From Kaistia adipata DSM 17808 (GTDB taxonomy: Bacteria; Pseudomonadota; Alphaproteobacteria; Rhizobiales; Kaistiaceae), in the NCBI RefSeq assembly GCF_000423225.1, contig NZ_KE383991.1, positions 506,217 to 570,216 of the forward strand: a stretch of DNA of 64,000 bases, written 5' to 3'. The notes below the pieces were generated by a model. The model worked only from the letters and a program-made list of their open reading frames with translations. It was not told the DNA's origin and did no database searches. Made by a program: the position numbers and the translations under genes. Every line of letters starts with the position of its first letter. Within the stretch, counting starts at the first letter, position 1. Positions 1 through 7,979 of this stretch are shown here, piece by piece.

Positions 1-1112
1 TCGACATCGTGGGCGATGTAGGGCTTCAGGCCCTCGATGCCGTAGTCGGCATGAATGCCGGTGACGGCGGGCTTGCCGAAGCCCTTGAACACACCCTGGG
101 CGATGGCGTCACGGTCGATGGCAAGCGAGATCGCCTGCCGCACCAGCGGGTTGGCGAGCCGTTCGTCCTTGTAGTTCAGCAAGAGCGTGTCGCGCGCGGC
201 GCTGACGCAGTTGACCACGTCGATCGTGTCGCTGCCCTTCAGGTCGGCATATTCCTCGAACGGCAGCAGCGCGGCGAAATCGATCTCGCCGCTGCGCAGC
301 AGCTGCGAACGGGTGGCGCTCTCCGGCACGCCGAGCACGACGAGGCTGTTGCCGTTGCCGCGATTGGCGGCGTCCCAGTAGTTCGGGTTCGGCGTCAGCA
401 TCACGCGGGTGCCGGGGACGAAGCTCTCCTCGGTGATCACCCAGGGACCGAAATCGGCGGAATTCTTGGCCAGCCAGGCAAGCGCCAGCGGGTCCTCCTC
501 CGTCGCGTGCTTCCGCACTTCGGTGCTGTCGAAGATCTGGAACTGGCTCCAATGGAAGATCACCAGGTCGAAGATCGTCTTCTGGTCGAGGTGCACGCGG
601 ATCGTATGCGGATCGACGATCTCGATCGGGTCATCCTTGCGGTAGGAATTCATGTCGAAGGCGAGGAAGCGCAGCACGCTCGACTGCTTCAGCCCGCGAT
701 CCAGGCTCCACTTGACGTCCTCGGCGGTCATCTCGTTGCCGAACGAGCTCTTGACGCCCTTGCGCAGCTTGAACTCGATGAACTTGCCGTCCGGATCGAC
801 GCTCCAGCTTTCGGCGAGGTTCGGGCGCAGGTTGGTCTGGACGTTGGGCATCTGCCCGCAGCCGCCATTCTCCAGCTCGGCGACGTCGAACTGCAACAGC
901 GAGGAGGCCTGCTCGTTGGCGATGAAGCTGGAGGTTTCGCCCTCGTATTTCGTCTGGTGGTCGAGCTGCTGGGGAACCGAGGGTACCGCCTTGATGATCG
1001 GGACCGGCGACAGGTCCTGCGCCGCGACGAGCGCGCTGGCCGAAAGCAGGATCCCCACCGAGAGCAACGCCGAAACGGAGGCGCGCGCACAGAATCCGGA
1101 CGTGCGGTTCAT
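1..1112 (-). CDS. ABC transporter substrate-binding protein, family 5 (dipeptide/oligopeptide type), C-terminus off the window
   Basis: Periplasmic ligand-binding protein of an oligopeptide/dipeptide-type importer. The reading frame opens at an ATG on the minus strand at 1112, shortly downstream of a GAGGGAA ribosome site, and stays open to base 1, so about 370 residues are present and the C-terminus lies outside. The first 30 or so residues form a signal peptide (MNRTSG, hydrophobic core SALLSVGILLSASALVA, then AQD). The segment LRPNLAESWSVDPDGK followed by IEFKLRKGVK is the typical family 5 fold signature. It is preceded by its own palindromic operator at 1207-1222, so it heads a separate leftward operon; permease genes are expected outside the window. 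Its relative at 13426-15099 heads the neighbouring operon. The ligand is not evident. Confidence 0.88.
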   Translation of the reverse strand, partial: MNRTSGFCARASVSALLSVGILLSASALVAAQDLSPVPIIKAVPSVPQQLDHQTKYEGETSSFIANEQASSLLQFDVAELENGGCGQMPNVQTNLRPNLAESWSVDPDGKFIEFKLRKGVKSSFGNEMTAEDVKWSLDRGLKQSSVLRFLAFDMNSYRKDDPIEIVDPHTIRVHLDQKTIFDLVIFHWSQFQIFDSTEVRKHATEEDPLALAWLAKNSADFGPWVITEESFVPGTRVMLTPNPNYWDAANRGNGNSLVVLGVPESATRSQLLRSGEIDFAALLPFEEYADLKGSDTIDVVNCVSAARDTLLLNYKDERLANPLVRQAISLAIDRDAIAQGVFKGFGKPAVTGIHADYGIEGLKPYIAHDV

Positions 1113-1204
1113 CGTATTTCCCTCTGGTTCTTATTGAGATTTCAAGCCTTGAACCCAGACGGAAAAGCGATCCGACGGACACAGCCTTGCCTCATTGGAA
1201 GCAA

Positions 1205-1233
1205 GTATTTGTCCGGACAAATGTCTTTGTCAA
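1205..1233 (-). promoter_or_regulatory. Operator A plus promoter for the leftward unit starting at 1112
   Basis: The perfect 16-bp palindrome ATTTGTCCGGACAAAT lies at 1207-1222. On the minus strand a TTGACA box (1233-1228) is followed after 17 bases by AAATAC (1210-1205), so the palindrome fills the spacer of a plausible sigma-70 promoter. The same palindrome recurs at five other promoters in the window. The reader is inferred to be the GntR protein at 23946-24707. The rest of the 370-base gap (1113-1482) holds no credible gene. Confidence 0.8.
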
Positions 1234-1452
1234 CCCGCGTAGCGACATCGATCGCCATCGCCGCCGCCGCTCGGGGAACCGATCGCGCTCACGATTGGCG
1301 AGCGCGAAACGCGGCAGGAAGGGAAGCGGAAGCGAGCCGCAAACGGGCGCGTGGCGGCGGCGCGCGCACGTGCATCGGCATCCGCCATGCGGGGCGTTTC
1401 CGGCCGCGCCGATGGCGGTCAGATCATTGCCGGCCGCGGCCAGAAAGAGGGT

Positions 1453-1486
1453 TTGAACGCGGCCGGACGGGCCGCGCTCGGTTCAA
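1453..1486 (-). terminator. Possible terminator of the 15 kb leftward operon
   Basis: A nested inverted repeat, TTGAAC at 1453-1458 with GTTCAA at 1481-1486 and CGCGGCC (1458-1464) with GGCCGCG (1470-1476), overlaps the stop codon of the crotonase gene. No long U-tract follows on the minus strand, only a pyrimidine-rich stretch, so termination is plausible but unproven. Confidence 0.4.
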
Positions 1487-2280
1487 CGGAAGCGGGGCTT
1501 CCGCTTCTCCATGAAGGACTGGAAGCCCTCCTGAAAGTCGGGGCCGGTGAAGCTCGCATCGGCGATATCAGCCGCCTCGGCGGGCGTACCGGCACCCTGG
1601 TCGACCAGCATGTTGACGATGGCCTTGGCAGCGCGGATCGAGGTCTGCGACAGCGCCGCCAGATCCTCGGCATAGTTCCGCACGACGCCCTCCAGTTCCT
1701 CCGGCGCGACGACCCGGTCGATCAGCCCGATGGCGAGCGCCTCGCCGGCCGGCAGCATGCGGCCGGAGAACAGGATGTCCTTGGCGCGCGCCGGACCGAC
1801 CTTCTCGACCAGCTGCGCCGTATCGGCGTAGCTGTAGGCAAGACCGAGCCGGGCAGGCGTGATGGCGAAACGCGCCGCCGACGAGGCAAAGCGGAGATCG
1901 CAGGCGAGCGCGATGCCGCAACCGCCGCCGACACAGATCCCGTCGACGACCGCGATCACCGGCCGCTGCAGATGGCGTAGCGCCGCCTGCCCTGCCCGCA
2001 CCGCCGCGTTGTAGGCCTCGGTCCGGCCGGCGTCGGAATAGACATCGGCGAACTCGCTGATGTCGGCGCCGGCGCTGAAGGCGCGCCCGCCGGCGCCGCG
2101 CACGAGCACGACGCGGATCGCCTCGTCCGCCGCGATCGCCGCCACCGCCTCCGGCAGCGCCGACCACATCGCCGAGGAGACGGCGTTGTGCTTCTCGGGC
2201 TGGTTCAGCTCCAGCGTCGCGACCGGGCCGGGGCCGACCAGTCGCAACTGGCCGCCGGCAAAGGCGCGCTCGCTCGTCAT
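1483..2280 (-). CDS. Enoyl-CoA hydratase/isomerase (crotonase) family protein lacking both usual catalytic glutamates
   Basis: Crotonase-fold protein of 265 residues acting on an acyl-CoA in the cytoplasm. The CoA/oxyanion-hole segment AFSAGADISEF (68-77) and the second oxyanion element VGGGCGIALACD (117-128) are clear. In true enoyl-CoA hydratases the second element reads GGGCEL and a second Glu precedes the LG of the next strand; here these positions are Gly122 and the TPARLG segment, so both acid/base glutamates are missing. Another crotonase reaction (isomerisation, thioester hydrolysis, decarboxylation or C-C cleavage) is therefore likelier than simple hydration. The ATG overlaps the stop of etfA by four bases; this is the last gene of the 13-gene leftward operon. 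Confidence 0.85.
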   Translation of the reverse strand: MTSERAFAGGQLRLVGPGPVATLELNQPEKHNAVSSAMWSALPEAVAAIAADEAIRVVLVRGAGGRAFSAGADISEFADVYSDAGRTEAYNAAVRAGQAALRHLQRPVIAVVDGICVGGGCGIALACDLRFASSAARFAITPARLGLAYSYADTAQLVEKVGPARAKDILFSGRMLPAGEALAIGLIDRVVAPEELEGVVRNYAEDLAALSQTSIRAAKAIVNMLVDQGAGTPAEAADIADASFTGPDFQEGFQSFMEKRKPRFR

Positions 2281-3212
2281 GCCAAAGCGTCCATCATCGC
2301 GGGCACCGCCGTGAACAGGTCCTCTTCGAGACCATAATCGGCGATCTGGAAGATCGGCGCATCCGGATCCTTGTTGATCGCGACGATGACCTTCGAATCC
2401 TTCATGCCAGCCAAATGCTGGATGGCGCCGGAGATGCCGAGCGCGACATAGAGCTCGGGCGCGACGATCTTGCCGGTCTGGCCGACCTGTAGATCATTCG
2501 GGGCGTAGCCGGAATCGACGGCTGCGCGCGAGGCGCCGATTGCCGCGCCAAGACGATCTGCGAGCGGCGCCACCACGGCGTCGAACTTTTCCGCCGAGCC
2601 GAGCGCGCGTCCGCCCGAAACGATGATGCGGGCCGAGCCAAGCTCCGGCCGCGTCGAGGTCGAGAGATCGGCGCCTACGAAGCGCGACGTGGAGCTTGCG
2701 GCGGGCGCGGGGAGCGCCTCGATCGGAGCGTTTGCGTCACCCGCCTCGGACGCGGGGAACGCGGCGGCGCGGATCGTCAGCACGCGCTTCGCCTCGTCGG
2801 AGCGCACCGTTTCCAGCGCGTTTCCGGCATAGATCGGGCGCTCGAAGGTGTCGGCGGCAAGGACCTTCGTCACATCGGAAATCTGCATGACGTCGAGGCG
2901 AGCGGCGACGCGCGGCAGGGCATTCTTCATGGCGGAGGTCGCGGGCGCCGCGATCACCGTGTAGGCGTCGGTGATGCGGATGACGAGTTCCGCCAGCGGC
3001 TCGGCCAGCAGGTTGGCGAGCACCGCCCCCTCCGCGACAAGAACCCGGGCAACGCCCGCGAGCGACGCCGCCTGGGCTGCGATCGCCGCGACGCCATCAC
3101 CGGCAACGAGGACGTCGACCGGCGCGCCGATCTGCCGGGCGGCCGTCAGAGCCTTCGCCGTAGCGTCGCCGAGCCGGACGCCGTCATGGTCTGCGATCAG
3201 AAGCGTGGCCAT
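2277..3212 (-). CDS. etfA: Electron transfer flavoprotein alpha subunit
   Basis: FAD-carrying subunit of the ETF heterodimer (311 residues), which takes electrons from acyl-CoA dehydrogenases and passes them to ETF-quinone oxidoreductase (not encoded here). The C-terminal FAD domain is canonical: [35 protein letters not shown] and the end segment [16 protein letters not shown]. It lies three bases after etfB. The local partners are most likely the two acyl-CoA dehydrogenases at 20230 and 30840, which share the same operator type. This would be a substrate-specific ETF copy, since most such genomes carry a second housekeeping one. Confidence 0.95.
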   Translation of the reverse strand: MATLLIADHDGVRLGDATAKALTAARQIGAPVDVLVAGDGVAAIAAQAASLAGVARVLVAEGAVLANLLAEPLAELVIRITDAYTVIAAPATSAMKNALPRVAARLDVMQISDVTKVLAADTFERPIYAGNALETVRSDEAKRVLTIRAAAFPASEAGDANAPIEALPAPAASSTSRFVGADLSTSTRPELGSARIIVSGGRALGSAEKFDAVVAPLADRLGAAIGASRAAVDSGYAPNDLQVGQTGKIVAPELYVALGISGAIQHLAGMKDSKVIVAINKDPDAPIFQIADYGLEEDLFTAVPAMMDALA

Positions 3213-3214
3213 GG

Positions 3215-3961
3215 TCAGATTACTCCCGCCGTCTTGAGTTTTTGCACGAGTTCGGCCGCCGAAGCGACCTTGATGCCCGCCTGGCGGCCGGACGGTTCCC
3301 GCGTCGAGACGATCTCCAGCCGCGGCGTCGCGTCGACGCCGAGCGCCTCCGGCGTCGTCTCGTCGAGCGGCTTCTTCTTCGCCTTCATGATGTTGGGCAG
3401 CGAGGCATAGCGCGGCTCGTTCAGGCGCAGATCCGTCGTCACGACGGCCGGCAGCGCCAGGCTCACCGTCTGAAGGCCGCCATCGACCTCGCGCGTCACC
3501 TCGACCTGGCCGCCGTCGACGGCGACCTTGGAAGCGAAGGTGCCCTGCGGCCAGTCGAGCAGCGCCGCCAGCATCTGGCCCGTCTGGTTGGAATCATCGT
3601 CGATCGCCTGCTTGCCGAGGATGACCAGGCCGGGCTCCTCGCGGGCGACGATCGCCTTCAGGAGCTTGGCGACGGCAAGCGGCTCGACCCGGCCCTCGGC
3701 CTTCACCAGGATGCCGCGATCGGCGCCCATGGCGAGCGCGGTGCGGATCGTCTCCGCCGCGCTGGCAGCACCGACTGAGACGACGATGATCTCGCTCGCC
3801 TTGCCGGCCTCCTTGAGGCGCAGCGCCTCCTCGACGGCGATCTCGTCGAACGGGTTCATCGCCATCTTCACATTGGCGAGCTCGACGCCGGAGGCGTCGG
3901 CCTTGACCCGGATCTTGATATTGGCGTCGACCACCCGCTTCACGGGCACGATGATTTTCAT
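3215..3961 (-). CDS. etfB: Electron transfer flavoprotein beta subunit
   Basis: AMP-binding partner of EtfA, 248 residues from the chosen ATG at 3961. Family members begin [12 protein letters not shown], exactly the sequence here; an upstream in-frame ATG at 3967 sits only a couple of bases from the AAAGGA ribosome site, whereas 3961 has about eight bases of spacing. Further markers are [17 protein letters not shown] and [14 protein letters not shown]. It is preceded by the serine hydrolase gene (21-base gap) and followed by etfA. Confidence 0.95.
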   Translation of the reverse strand: MKIIVPVKRVVDANIKIRVKADASGVELANVKMAMNPFDEIAVEEALRLKEAGKASEIIVVSVGAASAAETIRTALAMGADRGILVKAEGRVEPLAVAKLLKAIVAREEPGLVILGKQAIDDDSNQTGQMLAALLDWPQGTFASKVAVDGGQVEVTREVDGGLQTVSLALPAVVTTDLRLNEPRYASLPNIMKAKKKPLDETTPEALGVDATPRLEIVSTREPSGRQAGIKVASAAELVQKLKTAGVI

Positions 3962-3982
3962 GGGCATGGTCCTTTGGGAGGA

Positions 3983-5134
3983 TCAGAGACAATCGTAGAG
4001 AGCGGCAACGAGGCGGCGGCTGCGGTCGGAAGACCCCATGCCGGGCGCCATCCGGGCCGTGACGAAACCGACGGCGAGATCCGCTTCCGGATCGGCGAAG
4101 GCGAAGGCGCCGCCGGCGCCCCAATGGCCGACGGCATCCGCCGAGGGACCGAAATCGAACGAGGGCGGCAGCGACAGTTCCAGCCCCTCGGCGAGCCGGA
4201 TCGGCACGCCCAACACCGGGTCGTCGCCCAGACTGCGGGTGCGCTCGGTCCGGGCCGCGCGCTTGCGCTCCGGCGACAGAAAGACGGCCTTTCGACCGAA
4301 GACGCCGAAGATGCGGGCGAGCCCCGTCGCGGTCGCGTGGCCGCTGCCGGAGCCGATCGTCGCCCGGCGCCAGCGATCACTGTTGAAGTCCTCGCCGGAG
4401 GCAAACCCGGCCATCGAGCGCGAAAACAGGCTGTCCGGCTCGGCCTCGAGGGTTCGGAACAACGATCCGGGGTCGTCCTGCCGCATGCGCGCCGCGCGGC
4501 GGATGTCAGGATCGGAAAGGGCAAAGCCGAAATCGGCCCCGAGCGGCGCGGCCACCTCCGCCGCCACGAGATCGGCGAGCGGCCGGCCGGTCGCGCGCCG
4601 CAGGATCTCGCCGAGCAGATAGCCATAGGTCATGTTGTGATAGGCGGGCCGACCATCGAGTGGCACGACCGGAGCCGAGCGCGCCAGCGCGTCCGTCATG
4701 GTGAACCAGTCGTAGAGATCCCCCGCCGCCAGCGGCACCGAGACCGCAGGCAAGCCAGCGCGATGCGTCAGGACATCGGCGACCGTGATGTCGGCCTTGC
4801 CGTTCGCTGCGAATTCCGGCCAGAGATGTCGGACGGGCGCATCGAGGTCGACGCGACCTTGGTCGACAAGCCGGTGTGCCAGGATCGACAGCACGCCCTT
4901 CGAGACGGAGAAGCAGCAGGCAAGCGTATCGTGGCGCCAGTCGCGGCCATTGGCGGCATCCGCCACGCCTCCATGGATCTCGACCACCGGCCGGCCGGAA
5001 GCGAGCACGGTGAGCGCCGCGCCGGTTTCCTCGCCCGAGGCCAGCATCGCGGCCAGCGTGTCGGCGACGCGCGCGAAGGCAGGATCGAACCGGCCAGAGA
5101 GACGGGGCGACAGGGTCGCCTCGACCATCGTCAT
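3983..5134 (-). CDS. Serine hydrolase of the beta-lactamase class C / esterase EstB family
   Basis: 383-residue hydrolase of the penicillin-binding-protein fold. Visible motifs are SVSK (Ser76 to Lys79, the SxxK nucleophile pair), PAYHNMTYG (the Y-x-N element) and GHWGAGG near the C-terminus (the K/H-T-G equivalent). No signal peptide is present, so it is probably cytoplasmic and more likely an esterase or amidase than a beta-lactamase. Its ATG overlaps the stop of the preceding GMC oxidoreductase gene by four bases, placing it firmly in the catabolic operon. Inference: it hydrolyses an ester or amide bond in the imported substrate or an intermediate. Confidence 0.85.
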   Translation of the reverse strand: MTMVEATLSPRLSGRFDPAFARVADTLAAMLASGEETGAALTVLASGRPVVEIHGGVADAANGRDWRHDTLACCFSVSKGVLSILAHRLVDQGRVDLDAPVRHLWPEFAANGKADITVADVLTHRAGLPAVSVPLAAGDLYDWFTMTDALARSAPVVPLDGRPAYHNMTYGYLLGEILRRATGRPLADLVAAEVAAPLGADFGFALSDPDIRRAARMRQDDPGSLFRTLEAEPDSLFSRSMAGFASGEDFNSDRWRRATIGSGSGHATATGLARIFGVFGRKAVFLSPERKRAARTERTRSLGDDPVLGVPIRLAEGLELSLPPSFDFGPSADAVGHWGAGGAFAFADPEADLAVGFVTARMAPGMGSSDRSRRLVAALYDCL

Positions 5135-6756
5135 GGCGCCAGCACCGCCGGCGCCAGCGCGGGCCGGCCGAGGATCATGTCGGCGGCCTTCTCCGCGATC
5201 ATCATGGTCGGCGCCGAGGTGTTGCCGCCGACGATGGTGGGCATCACAGAGGCGTCGACGACGCGGAGACCGCGCACGCCGCGCACCTTGAGCTCGCCGT
5301 CGACGACCGAGCCTTCGTCACTGCCCATGCGGCAGGTGCCGACGGGATGGAAGATCGTGTTGGCGCCGGCGCGCACCCAGGCGTCGATGGCGTCATCGTC
5401 GCGCAGATCCGTTGTGACGGGCGAGATCTCGCCGGCGTCATGGCGGGCGAGCGCCGGGCTGGCGCCGATCCGGCGGGCGAGGCGGACACCGTCGCGCATG
5501 CAGCGGCGGTCCGCCTCGGCTTCGAGATAGTTGGGCTCGATCGTCGGCGCGACGGTCGGATCGACGCCCGCGATCTGCACCGTGCCCCGGCTTTCCGGCC
5601 GCAGCTGGTAGAAGTTGATCAGATAGCCGTGCTGCCCCTGCCCCGCCCGCGTCGTCTCCAGGTTGAGACCGGGCACGAAGGTGATGTGGATGTCGGGAAT
5701 GTCGAGTTCGGGCCGCGTCTTCAGGAACCCGCCGGCCTCGAGCGGGATCGAGGTCGCCGGGCCCGTTCCGAACAGCAGCGCTCGGAGGCCTGCCGAGATC
5801 GCGCGATCCGGCCGGAACAGCGAATAGAGCGTGATCGGCTCCTTGCAGCGATATTTGAGGTAGACGCCAAGATGGTCCTGCAGATTGCGGCCGACCTCCC
5901 GGTTCTCGACGCGCGGCGTCACGCCGGCCCGCTTCAGCGCCTCGGGATCGCCGATGCCGGAGAGCTGCAGCAATTGCGGCGAGTTGATCGTGCCGCCGGA
6001 CAGGATGACCTCGCGCTTGGCCGTGACGCGGACCGGCGTGCCGTTGCGGGTCAGCTCCAGCCCGGTGGCGCGGCCATTCTCGAGGATGACCTTGGTCGCC
6101 AGCGCCCGCGTCCAGACCGTCAGGTTGTCGCGCCCCATCGCCGGGCGCAGGAACGCCGTCGCCGTGCTTTCGCGCCGGCCGTTGCGGATGTTGAAATCAT
6201 AGAGGCCGAGGCCTTCCTGGTCCGGCCCGTTGAAATCGTCATTGGCGACGAAGCCCTCGGCGAGACCCGCCTTCAGGAATTCGCCATAGAGCGGGTTCTC
6301 GCCCTTCGCCTTGACGACGGCGAGCGGTCCGGTCGTGCCGTGATAGGCATCGGCCGGGCGCTCGAGATGGCCTTCCGAGCGCCGGAAATAAGGAAGAATG
6401 TCGGCATAGCCCCAGCCGGGCAGCCCCTGGCCCGCCCAGGTGTCGTAGTCGGCGCGATGGCCGCGCATATACATCATGCCGTTGATCGAGGACGATCCGC
6501 CGAGCACTTTTCCACGCGGCCAGTTGACGGCGCGGCCGTCGAGATGCGCCTGCGGCGTCGTCGCGTAGTTCCAGTTGATCGACTTCCAGAAGTAAATCAG
6601 GCCGGAAACCATCGGCACCTTGATCAGCGGATTGCTGTCGGCGCCGCCGGCCTCCAGCAGCAACACAGAATGCTTGCCGTCTTCGGACAGGCTATTGGCC
6701 AGCACGCAGCCGGCGGAGCCGGCTCCGACGACGATATAGTCAAAACTCTGCGTCAT
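5131..6756 (-). CDS. GMC family FAD oxidoreductase (choline dehydrogenase-like)
   Basis: Flavin-dependent alcohol dehydrogenase/oxidase of 541 residues. The FAD Rossmann motif GAGSAGCVLANSL is at the N-terminus, the GMC signature WPRGKVLGGSSSINGMMYMRG lies near residue 80-100, and the C-terminal active-site pair is the His in FHPVGTCRMG and the Asn in VGGNTSAPTMM. Start chosen at the ATG at 6756; a TTG five codons upstream is possible but less likely. Same operon as a second, different GMC enzyme at 7976-9589; 15 bases separate it from the SDR gene upstream. It probably oxidises a primary alcohol of the substrate. Confidence 0.9.
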   Translation of the reverse strand: MTQSFDYIVVGAGSAGCVLANSLSEDGKHSVLLLEAGGADSNPLIKVPMVSGLIYFWKSINWNYATTPQAHLDGRAVNWPRGKVLGGSSSINGMMYMRGHRADYDTWAGQGLPGWGYADILPYFRRSEGHLERPADAYHGTTGPLAVVKAKGENPLYGEFLKAGLAEGFVANDDFNGPDQEGLGLYDFNIRNGRRESTATAFLRPAMGRDNLTVWTRALATKVILENGRATGLELTRNGTPVRVTAKREVILSGGTINSPQLLQLSGIGDPEALKRAGVTPRVENREVGRNLQDHLGVYLKYRCKEPITLYSLFRPDRAISAGLRALLFGTGPATSIPLEAGGFLKTRPELDIPDIHITFVPGLNLETTRAGQGQHGYLINFYQLRPESRGTVQIAGVDPTVAPTIEPNYLEAEADRRCMRDGVRLARRIGASPALARHDAGEISPVTTDLRDDDAIDAWVRAGANTIFHPVGTCRMGSDEGSVVDGELKVRGVRGLRVVDASVMPTIVGGNTSAPTMMIAEKAADMILGRPALAPAVLAP

Positions 6757-6771
6757 TCTGCTCTTGCTCAA

Positions 6772-7545
6772 TCAGTACGGGAATTCGGCGCCGTTCATGG
6801 CGATGGCCTGGCCACTGACATACTCGGCCTCGTCGCTGGCAAGCCAGGAAACCGTCGCCGCGACATCGTCCGGCGTGCCGAACCGGCCCCAGGGCACGGT
6901 GGCGCGGAAGCCTTCGATGACCTCGTCCGGCGTCTTGCCGGTGACGCGGGCAAAGCCGGAGGCGATGCCACCCCAGAACGGCGTCTCGATATGGCCCGGC
7001 ACATAGGTGTTGGCGCGGATCCGATGCGGCGCCAACTCGACCGCCAGCGACTGCGTCAGCATGATGATCGCGGCCTTGGAGGCGCAGTAGTGCGAGAGGT
7101 TCGGCACGCCGCGCCGCCCGGCGCCCGAAGCGGCGTTAATGATCGCGCCGCCCCTGCCCTGCGCGATCATCTGGCGCGCCGCGGCACGCGATCCGAGGAA
7201 GACGCTGTCGACATTGATGCCGACGACGCGCTGCCATTCGGAAAGCGGCATGTCGATGACGGGACCGACGGCGATCACACCGGCATTGCAGACCATGACG
7301 TCCAGGCCGCCGAAACGCGCCGCCGTCTCGGCCACCGCCACATCGACGGTCGCCTCGTCGGTGGCGTCGCCCACGAGGCTCAGGAATCGCCCCGCCGCTT
7401 CGGGCTTGTCGATGGAGGCGAGATCGAGCACGGCGACCGAGGCGCCCTCGCCGAGAAAGCGCTCGACGATGCCGAGGCCGATGCCACTGGCGCCGCCGGT
7501 GACCAGCACGCCCTTGCCGGCGTGACGCTCGCAATCGCGGATCAT
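6772..7545 (-). CDS. Short-chain dehydrogenase/reductase (SDR)
   Basis: 257-residue classical SDR using NAD(P)H. The cofactor motif TGGASGIGLGI (residues 16-26), the CNAGV element, the active-site Ser in NAASGAG and the Y-x-x-x-K in HYCASKAAI are all present, and the C-terminus VSGQAIAMNGAEFPY is family-typical. An Asp at the end of strand beta-2 (VLDLAS) favours NAD+ over NADP+. The ATG overlaps the stop of the small dehydrogenase subunit upstream by four bases. Likely role: oxidation of a secondary alcohol or hydroxyacyl intermediate. Confidence 0.9.
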   Translation of the reverse strand: MIRDCERHAGKGVLVTGGASGIGLGIVERFLGEGASVAVLDLASIDKPEAAGRFLSLVGDATDEATVDVAVAETAARFGGLDVMVCNAGVIAVGPVIDMPLSEWQRVVGINVDSVFLGSRAAARQMIAQGRGGAIINAASGAGRRGVPNLSHYCASKAAIIMLTQSLAVELAPHRIRANTYVPGHIETPFWGGIASGFARVTGKTPDEVIEGFRATVPWGRFGTPDDVAATVSWLASDEAEYVSGQAIAMNGAEFPY

Positions 7546-7979
7546 GAGGAACTTCCCGTGCCGGCATCGCGATATTGCGGCCCGCGCGAGGCAGGGACCG
7601 CGACGATCGCGGGATCGAAACGTTTCAGCGCATAGCCTTCTGGCTGCGGTGCGCGGGCGGCATAGCCGGACGCCCGCTCGACGGCGGCGAGCACCGTCGG
7701 ATGGACGTAATAGAGACTATAGAGCGCCACCACGAACGGGTCGAAGACGGCAGCCTTCTCCCGCTCGACGCTCTCGACGACGGCGATCTGCGCCTCCTTC
7801 GGTCGGGTGGAGAAATCCGCGGGCAAGGCCGCGATCATCGCCTCGGCCATGGCGCCGAAGCGCTCATGCGTCACCATTGCATCGGCCAGTTCGATCCGGC
7901 TCGGCGGCGGGAAGTCCGCGTCGCCCGGGATCATCCGGTCGAGCAGAACCGCGAGAGAAGTGCGATCGATGCTTGTCAT
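7542..7979 (-). CDS. Small subunit of a GMC-type dehydrogenase (gluconate 2-dehydrogenase subunit 3-like)
   Basis: 145-residue protein starting at the ATG at 7979, which overlaps the stop codon of the GMC large subunit (ATGA). The N-terminal RTSLAVLLDRMIPGDADFPP pattern is the hallmark of gluconate 2-dehydrogenase subunit 3-like proteins, which pair with GMC flavoprotein subunits. Relatives often carry a Tat leader; none is seen here, so the complex may stay in the cytoplasm. Position and overlap suggest it is the obligate partner of the enzyme encoded at 7976-9589. Confidence 0.7.
   Translation of the reverse strand: MTSIDRTSLAVLLDRMIPGDADFPPPSRIELADAMVTHERFGAMAEAMIAALPADFSTRPKEAQIAVVESVEREKAAVFDPFVVALYSLYYVHPTVLAAVERASGYAARAPQPEGYALKRFDPAIVAVPASRGPQYRDAGTGSSS

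Noticed and set aside
9-1514. 501-codon plus-strand frame at the left edge
   Set aside because: Shadow of the partial binding-protein gene on the minus strand, whose signal peptide and family motifs are clear.
5347-7635. 762-codon plus-strand frame
   Set aside because: Antisense to the GMC oxidoreductase and SDR genes, both with full motifs.
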